The notes under the pieces are model-generated. The model was not told where the DNA came from. It saw nothing but the letters and a program-made list of their open reading frames with translations, and did no database searches. From assembly GCA_000380225.1 (NCBI GenBank), contig KB904821.1:4485519-4522837 (forward strand): a DNA stretch of 37,319 nt, in the 5' to 3' direction. Below are positions 33,476 to 37,319 of this stretch, piece after piece. Source of the stretch: a filamentous cyanobacterium ESFC-1 (lineage in GTDB: Bacteria > Cyanobacteriota > Cyanobacteriia > Cyanobacteriales > Spirulinaceae). The number at the start of each line of letters is the position of its first letter. The stretch's first letter is position 1. Both the position numbers and the translations under genes were made by a program.

Positions 33476-33480
33476 TCTAT

Positions 33481-33532
33481 TTGTCCTTTGTTCTTTGTCC
33501 TTTGTTCTTGGTTCTTTGTCCTTTGTCCTTGG
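33481..33532 (-). repeat. AAGGACA/AAGAACA tandem repeat with ribosome-binding site
   Basis: Seven or so 7-bp units reading on the minus strand as AAGGACA and AAGAACA. The last AAGGA lies 8 bp before GTG 33475. Same unit as 7241-7318. Confidence 0.8.
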
Positions 33533-33578
33533 TAAATCACCAATTTAAGGGACAAAATTACTAAATTTCAGTAGAAAA

Positions 33579-33732
33579 GTAGGGTGGGCATCGCCCACCA
33601 TTCACCGCTTATGGGGTAAAATCACTCAAATCAATGCTAGATATGGACTTTTGCTTTCTCCATCGTAATCCTAGAAAGTTATTCAAAAGATTGCGTTAAG
33701 ATTTGGGATTTGGTTCGCATTGCCCACCCTAC
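33579..33732. mobile_element. MITE-like element with GTAGGGTGGGCA ends
   Basis: GTAGGGTGGGCA at 33579 and TGCCCACCCTAC at the other end are exact inverted repeats of 12 bp around 130 bp without coding capacity. Next to the left end is TCGCCCACC, an inner inverted copy. Confidence 0.7.
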
Positions 33733-33748
33733 ATCATTCTTGAGATTC

Positions 33749-33812
33749 AGAACCCCGATTTCTAGGGTCACATTTCCGCTTAATCGGTAAAACCGACAAG
33801 AAACCAGGGTTC
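33749..33812 (-). terminator. AGAACCCCGATTTCT palindrome pair after the reductase
   Basis: AGAACCCCGATTTCT (33749-33763) pairs with AGAAACCAGGGTTC (33799-33812) with two mismatches. An inner stem TCGGT-TCGGT-like (TCGGTAAAACCGA) lies in the loop. It stands just after the reductase stop, as a likely terminator. Confidence 0.68.
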
Positions 33813-33820
33813 ACCGATAA

Positions 33821-36154
33821 CTAAACGCGAATTTCCCGTTGAGCGAGCCAGTTTTTGAAGGTGTTGGGGTCGGTAATGCCCGATTGCACCATCCGCGCAT
33901 TGCATTCGTGAGCCGCTTCGATGAACAAGCGAGATTCTTCGATTAACTGCATGGCCAAGTCCTTGGTCATGGGTTCGGTGCGACGTTCGTAAGCGTTGAA
34001 TAAGTAGCTGGCAAACTTACCTTTCGCGAAGGGGTCGAAGAATAACTCGGTTTCGTAGAAATAACGGCGGAACTCGTTGACCACAATCGCGGGTTCGTCG
34101 GCAATGTCGATGTTTTGGATTTTCAACAAGGCTCGTGCCGAGGACACCATAGCTTCGAGGGCTTTTTGCCCCGCTTCTTCGATATTGCCGTTTTCGTTCC
34201 CAACTTCGAGTAAAAGGGTTGCGTCGAAGTGTAAACTTTCTGCCGAAGCCATGTCAAAGTCGGTCAAAGTCACCACTTCCCCGGCACATTCACCCACGCC
34301 GATATCACCGAGGGTAAACTCGCGAGAATCGGACCAATCGGAGTAGAAGGAACGGTCTTCTTCGTAGCTGGGAATTTCGGTAAAGGGCTTAACCCGTTGT
34401 TTGATTTCTTTTTTGCCGACGCGGTTGACGAATTCGTGGAATTTTTCGTGGGGATTGCGATCGCGCAGATACATATCCACTAAAAATTCTACAACCTCTG
34501 GGATGCGCTTCGACGGTAACACGCCCAAAGATTGCCCGTAATTCGCCGCATTATTGCTCCACTGACCCCCTAAGATGAGGTGGAAGTGGGGAACGCGACG
34601 GCGCTGTATCAAGCGACTCGAACCGTAGAAACCGATTTCAGCCACCGTATGCTGGGAACAAGAGTTAAAGCAACCACTAACTTTGATGCGGATATCTCGT
34701 ACCGCTTCATCGTATTGCAAACCCTTGAGGGTGAGACGGTGACGCAATTCCCCGGCTAAACCGCGAGAACTGGCAATCCCTAACTTACAGGTATCTGTAC
34801 CGGGACAAGCGGTAATATCAACAATCGATTGTGCGCCAGCCGCGTGGAGATTGATAGCTTTCAACGCCAGATAAAGAGCAGGTAAATCCGCTTCGTGAAT
34901 CCAGCGAATCAGTACGTTTTGCTCAACAGTGGTGCGAATGGTGTCGTTGGTAAACTTGCGTACCACATCAGCCAGATAGCGGGTTTGTTGGGCGGTTAAA
35001 TCCCCTAACGGTAAGGCAATCGTCACGCAGACAAAACCTGCTTGCCGTTGTTGGTAAATATTGGTCGCTTTCCACTTCTCGAAATCAGCTTGAGCGTCTC
35101 CCAGGTCGATATTCTCACCCTTAGAGGCGGGTTCGGCTAAACCAGCTTCTTCATATTTGGGGATATCCCGTAACCATTGCGTCCATTCCGGGTCATTTTC
35201 CAGTTGAGCGCGTTCTTCTTTCACCAAGCGGCGAAATTCATCGATTCCCAACTTGGAAACCAGGAATTTAATCCGGGCTTTGTTGCGGTTTTTCTTCTCA
35301 CCCAATCGCGCATACACCCGCGCAATGGCTTGAGACAGGGGTAAAAGTTCTTCGGGAAGTACAAACTCATCAAAGAGTTTTGCCAGGTGCGGCACAGCCC
35401 CTAAACCGCCACCTACATACATTTCAAAGCCTTTTTCCTCTTTACCATCCACGACGCGGGTTTTGGCAATCAGTCCCAAGTCGTGCATGAAGGTTAAGCC
35501 GCAGGGATGCTGCTGACAACCGGAGAAGGCAATTTTGAATTTCCGACCAAAATCTTGGACATCCCGGTGTCCGAGGAAGTATTGGGCGGTTTCGCTGGCG
35601 TATCCGGTAACATCGAAGGCTTCATCCCGGCAGACTCCGGCAATGGGACAAGCGGTGACATTACGGACAGAGTTACCGCAGGCTTCGCGGGTGGTGATGC
35701 CTACCGCAGCGAGACGGCGGTGCATATCCGGGGTATCTTCAACGGAAATGAAGTGGAGTTGGATGTCCTGACGGGTGGTGATGTGGACGATGCAATCAGA
35801 GTATTCTTCAGCGACATCGGCCAGGACTTCCATTTGTTCGGCGGTCATGCCACCATAGGGAAGCTTGATGCGTTGCATCCCTGGGGCTTCCCATTTGGTT
35901 TCGGGGCCTTTGGTGAGTTCTTTGTGGGGGAACTCGATTTCTTGGGATTTTTCGCCATCGTAACGATAGCCATTATCGTAACGCTGGCCATAAGCACCCC
36001 GACGCAAGCGCAATTCGGCAAATACTTTTTCGTCGAGTTTACCCTGACAGCGCAATTCCATTTGGCTTTCAAAGGTATCGATTTCTTCTGCCATATTAGG
36101 CGGAATGCGATCGCCCAGGGCTTCTTTCCAGGTTTTAGGGTTTTGAGTAGTCAC
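33821..36154 (-). CDS. Nitrite/sulfite reductase, long form with C-terminal extension
   Basis: A siroheme and 4Fe-4S reductase that carries out six-electron reduction. Cluster cysteines are Cys450, Cys456 (ACPGTDTC), Cys495 and Cys499 (SGCFNSCSQH), the order expected of the family. Residues 1-600 contain two ferredoxin-like repeats (RQDIQLHFISVEDTPDMHRRL, and a second half around 365-440). Residues 600-777 are an extension not found in the usual ferredoxin-sulfite reductase: GECAGEVVTLTDFDMASAES, then a helical block (about 640-755) that resembles a HEPN-type bundle. The long form occurs in Myxococcus-like and Chloroflexi-like proteins, so transfer is possible. GTG 36154 is the start. Whether it acts on sulfite or nitrite is not settled by sequence. 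Confidence 0.9.
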   Translation of the reverse strand: MTTQNPKTWKEALGDRIPPNMAEEIDTFESQMELRCQGKLDEKVFAELRLRRGAYGQRYDNGYRYDGEKSQEIEFPHKELTKGPETKWEAPGMQRIKLPYGGMTAEQMEVLADVAEEYSDCIVHITTRQDIQLHFISVEDTPDMHRRLAAVGITTREACGNSVRNVTACPIAGVCRDEAFDVTGYASETAQYFLGHRDVQDFGRKFKIAFSGCQQHPCGLTFMHDLGLIAKTRVVDGKEEKGFEMYVGGGLGAVPHLAKLFDEFVLPEELLPLSQAIARVYARLGEKKNRNKARIKFLVSKLGIDEFRRLVKEERAQLENDPEWTQWLRDIPKYEEAGLAEPASKGENIDLGDAQADFEKWKATNIYQQRQAGFVCVTIALPLGDLTAQQTRYLADVVRKFTNDTIRTTVEQNVLIRWIHEADLPALYLALKAINLHAAGAQSIVDITACPGTDTCKLGIASSRGLAGELRHRLTLKGLQYDEAVRDIRIKVSGCFNSCSQHTVAEIGFYGSSRLIQRRRVPHFHLILGGQWSNNAANYGQSLGVLPSKRIPEVVEFLVDMYLRDRNPHEKFHEFVNRVGKKEIKQRVKPFTEIPSYEEDRSFYSDWSDSREFTLGDIGVGECAGEVVTLTDFDMASAESLHFDATLLLEVGNENGNIEEAGQKALEAMVSSARALLKIQNIDIADEPAIVVNEFRRYFYETELFFDPFAKGKFASYLFNAYERRTEPMTKDLAMQLIEESRLFIEAAHECNARMVQSGITDPNTFKNWLAQREIRV

Positions 36155-36230
36155 AGTTCGATTTACCTAGGTTCTATTTTAAGATCGGCGAGTTGCTTTA
36201 ACTCACGTTCAGACAGTGATTGCAAAAATT

Positions 36231-36270
36231 AAAGAACATTCTTTCTCTGTATTATCAAGGATATTCTTGA
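36231..36270 (-). promoter_or_regulatory. Two candidate operator palindromes upstream of the reductase
   Basis: AAAGAACATTCTTT at 36231-36244 and TCAAG-N6-CTTGA at 36255-36270, about 80 and 100 bp before the start. They are possible sites for the downstream Rrf2 protein. No match to a known Rrf2 consensus can be claimed. Confidence 0.35.
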
Positions 36271-36296
36271 CTTTGCCAATCGGATTTTAGGATTAT

Positions 36297-36857
36297 TTAC
36301 GATTCGGCAGAATCAGGGGTTCTAATTAACGCGACTTCGATGCGGTCTTCTGCGGGTTGAGAGAAGGTGATGTGAACACCGGGGCCGAAGTATTTTTCCA
36401 TTTTTTCCTGTTTGTTTTTCCAGGTTTCGAGGGGGACATATTCCGATTCAAATTCAAGGATGAGGGTATAAGCCCCGTCGATAGTGGTTTCCCGGATGGC
36501 TTCGAGAATGGGACGTTCTTCGTCACTCGGACTCAAACCGAGTTTATCGAGGGATTCGTCGAGGTGGGCTTCTTGGCCGTAACGGTAGCGGGTGACATCT
36601 TTGCGAATCTTGGCTTGGGCTACACTGGCTTGTTCTTCCCGTAGTGCGAGAACTTCCGGGGAGGTGGGTTTGCTAAAGGGAACCGGGAGCAACTCTGAGG
36701 CTTTGAGGGCAAGTCCGCCTAACAGCAAGGGAATGCCGTAGAAAAAGCCCACAAGGTTCAATGTGGCATAATCGAGGGCATAAGCCGTAAATCCGGTCAG
36801 GGTAAGCAGCCCGCCAAGAATGAGGGCAAGTTTGGCAAGACGAATTTTACGCAGCAT
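36297..36857 (-). CDS. DUF2854-family membrane protein
   Basis: A 186-aa protein of the DUF2854 family, found in cyanobacteria and plant plastids. The N-terminus has two hydrophobic helices (LAKLALILGGLLTLTGFTAYAL and LVGFFYGIPLLLGGLALKASEL), followed by a soluble part (VPFSKPTSPEVLALREEQ, KIRKDVTRYRYGQEAHLDESLDKLGL) and the C-terminal FGPGVHITFSQP region. Function is unknown. ATG 36857 is the family start (MLRKIRLAKLAL). It lies upstream of the reductase gene on the same strand (140-bp gap). Confidence 0.88.
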   Translation of the reverse strand: MLRKIRLAKLALILGGLLTLTGFTAYALDYATLNLVGFFYGIPLLLGGLALKASELLPVPFSKPTSPEVLALREEQASVAQAKIRKDVTRYRYGQEAHLDESLDKLGLSPSDEERPILEAIRETTIDGAYTLILEFESEYVPLETWKNKQEKMEKYFGPGVHITFSQPAEDRIEVALIRTPDSAES

Positions 36858-37027
36858 AAAGATAGTAAAAAGATGGAAATAGAGTGCGATCGCATAGATC
36901 GATCAGTGTACCAATTTTCGGTAAGCCCTAACTCGCTTATTCGTCTTCGTGGCTTCAAAAGTCGTGGCTACGTTAAGATTGGTAAAGCTCAACCAGCAAG
37001 CGTTAGGATAGGAGGATTTTTTCAATC

Positions 37028-37219
37028 ATGGATGCAGCAACAATTCGCACCAAAGTCTTAGAACTCGAAGAACAACGGGCTTATTTACTCACCCTACTCG
37101 AACGGACTGATATTGGCACTTTACGCCTTGATGTCAACCAAGCCCTAGAGGAATTAGACGAACTCCTCGAAGAATACAATCAGACTTTCCCCGCTACACC
37201 GATTGGTGAAACGTTTTAG
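37028..37219 (+). CDS. Small helical protein of unknown function
   Basis: A 63-aa acidic protein, MDAATIRTKVLELEEQRAYL followed by a leucine- and glutamate-rich stretch. It is predicted mostly coiled-coil or helical hairpin, with no cysteine or signal. GATAGGAGGA lies about 13 bp before the ATG, a good Shine-Dalgarno (GGAGG) at a slightly long spacing. It looks like the small conserved cyanobacterial proteins of this kind. The heptamer array starts directly after the stop. Confidence 0.7.
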   Translation: MDAATIRTKVLELEEQRAYLLTLLERTDIGTLRLDVNQALEELDELLEEYNQTFPATPIGETF

Positions 37220-37224
37220 TTGTT

Positions 37225-37319
37225 GGTTGTTGGTTGTTGGTTGTTGGTTGTTGGTTATTGGTTATTGGTTATTGGTTATTGGTTATTGGTTATTGGTTAT
37301 TGGTTATTGGTTATTGGTT
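37225..37319. repeat. Heptamer array of GGTTGTT then GGTTATT
   Basis: Four GGTTGTT units followed by nine full and one partial GGTTATT unit, running off the window end. The array starts 5 bp after the stop codon of the small gene. Blocks of one-base variants match the pattern at 10231-10342. Confidence 0.95.

Larger units (their letters stand above)
33476..33820. other. Spacer after the reductase, with MITE and palindrome
   Basis: Holds the CCTTTGTTC tandem units (33481-33532), the MITE-like element (33579-33732) and the palindrome 33749-33812. No gene is seen. The tandem units read AAGGACA on the minus strand and lie directly upstream of the next gene's start. Confidence 0.75.

Noticed and set aside
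35507-36232. 241-aa open frame on the plus strand
   Set aside because: It is the reverse of the reductase gene; its glycine- and phenylalanine-rich content is a shadow of that coding sequence.

Overview
The window is a piece of cyanobacterial chromosome. Cyanobacterial markers include Psb28, a fused PanC-cytidylate kinase, a GlgA1-type glycogen synthase and DUF2854. The octamer GCGATCGC (HIP1) is common throughout. The intergenic spaces carry 7-bp tandem repeats (GGTTATT/GGTTGTT) and many palindromic repeats, a style typical of filamentous non-heterocystous genera. The species cannot be named from this sequence alone.

Layout: (1) 1-5500: an IS605-type tnpB cut by the window edge, a prepilin peptidase with a small partner gene, an LRAT-domain protein with a PspA-like tail, an exported Cu/Zn superoxide dismutase, and a second, complete tnpB. 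(2) 5560-10000: clpS, a CPBP membrane protease, psb28, a SAM methyltransferase and a cobalamin-binding radical SAM enzyme. (3) 10000-15000: ureD between two inverted repeat copies, a ureidoglycolate lyase-family gene, leuB, and panC-cmk overlapping leuB tail to tail. (4) 15200-21500: rlpA, purM, a small membrane protein, tRNA-Cys, a YoeB-like toxin lacking a normal start, hemC and glgA. (5) 21500-27900: a laforin-like dual-specificity phosphatase, the tldE/tldD pair, a Dam-type DNA methylase and an HD hydrolase. (6) 27900-32300: a DegT-family protein, an AtzG-AtzE pair, a Uma2 protein and a sugar O-acetyltransferase with a palindromic repeat inserted in its reading frame. (7) 32280-37319: Rrf2 regulator, an unknown protein and sulfite/nitrite reductase on one strand, then DUF2854 and a small coiled-coil protein.

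Most genes are housekeeping and stand alone or in pairs. Possible functional groupings are: glgA with the phosphatase (glycogen synthesis and glucan dephosphorylation); UreD, ureidoglycolate lyase and AtzG-AtzE (urea and ureide nitrogen salvage); and the reductase, unknown protein and Rrf2 regulator (sulfur or nitrogen assimilation with its own regulator).

The best candidate for something undescribed is the phosphatase at 21561-22373. Its active site reads CRAGIGR, which fits the signature of eukaryotic glucan phosphatases. It has an N-terminal beta-rich region resembling a carbohydrate-binding module and lies next to glycogen synthase. The repeats are a second theme: one family supplies ribosome-binding sites, one forms likely bidirectional terminators, and one has entered a coding sequence.
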